Below, piece by piece: positions 63,482 through 64,000 of a stretch of DNA of 64,000 bases. The stretch is from Dirofilaria immitis (Eukaryota; Nematoda; Chromadorea; Rhabditida; Onchocercidae), in assembly GCA_024305405.1 (NCBI GenBank), contig JAKNDB010000098.1:248001-312000 (forward strand), written 5' to 3'. Position 1 is the stretch's first letter; every line of letters starts with the position of its first letter. The position numbers and the translations under genes are program-made. Below the pieces are notes generated by a model. The model was given only the letters and a program-made list of their open reading frames with translations. It did not search any database and was not told the DNA's origin.

Positions 63482-64000
63482 TAGGAACACTGCACGTAGT
63501 ATCCGTTCAATTCGCCGATTCAATATATAATGTACGGATCAAAACGATCGTCGCACTTTCTCTTGTTCACTGTTTCTTCTTGTAACTGAAGCCAATCTAA
63601 AATAAAAGAAAAAAAATGGAATGATGTGTACTACTGTATTACTGTCACTTCGTGATTCTTTATGACATTTCAATATACTTGTAAATGATGAAAACTTCCG
63701 ATCTAAGAGAATTTATTCCATTAATTAAAGAAATATCTCGACTAGTTAGTTCAAATTATATAAGCTTCATTAGGCTTTTCAATTAATCCAACCAGTTATC
63801 TCTTGAGGTTAATAGCGGAATAGCGAAAAATGCAGCAACATAGTTCTTTCGGTTAGTCGAATGGAAGAGCACGACTACTCTCTTCTCAACAAAGTCCCGA
63901 AACCATTACCATTACAAATAACAATATCGATCGACTGGATTAATTGACTGAATTTTGAACTTAACTTGAAAATTATTCACCAACCGATGAGATTGCTAGT
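63482..64000. other. 5' flank of the TRIC gene
   Basis: Probable promoter and 5' leader; a TTTTATTTTAG acceptor-like site is near 63600 on the minus strand. No further gene is visible before the window ends. Confidence 0.45.

Noticed and set aside
1..64000. Search for tRNA, rRNA, CRISPR arrays, bacterial operons or transposase genes
   Set aside because: No cloverleaf with a B-box-like GGTTCGA in the right context, no regular spaced repeats and no transposase-like frame were seen by eye. A tRNAscan or profile search could still find weak cases.

Overview
The window is strongly AT-rich eukaryotic DNA. Short exons are split by small introns with TTTCAG-like acceptors, and a ZP-domain cuticlin-type gene is present. 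Nematode-type miR-35/36 and miR-2/43 seeds also occur. Together these point to a nematode; a parasitic clade III (filaria-like) worm is my guess, not a demonstrated fact.

Layout. 1-7.5 kb: no protein gene. Three diverged copies of a roughly 500-600 bp unit (about 690-1190, 2080-2660, 6940-7450) each carry a GC-rich promoter motif, a TATA-like box, a miR-2/43-like hairpin and one or two miR-35/36-like hairpins. 7.5-12.6 kb: intergenic, with small tandem duplications and a TG/TATG microsatellite. 12.6-16.5 kb (-): amino-acid transporter of the AAAP family. 16.5-28.3 kb: a long stretch with almost no coding signal, containing one degenerate coding fragment (26.5-27.1 kb) and a strong inverted repeat. 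28.3-34.6 kb (+): two tandem paralogous coiled-coil genes that I cannot name. 37.6-41.3 kb (+): RING and coiled-coil protein of the TRAIP E3 ligase type. 43.8-47.9 kb (-): ZP-domain, type I membrane, cuticlin-like protein. 49.8-53.6 kb (+): WDFY2 (WD40 plus FYVE). 54.8-58.5 kb (-): TOE1 deadenylase. 60.7-63.5 kb (-): TRIC cation channel (TMEM38).

The protein genes are ordinary conserved housekeeping or membrane genes and do not look like one pathway. Two window-wide signals stand out. First, the miRNA units resemble in content the C. elegans mir-42/43/44 cluster, but have diverged seeds. Second, at least seven single-base frame breaks in otherwise well-conserved exons all lie in A or T runs, and all are repaired by one extra base of the same kind. 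That pattern suggests homopolymer undercalls in the assembly rather than pseudogenes.
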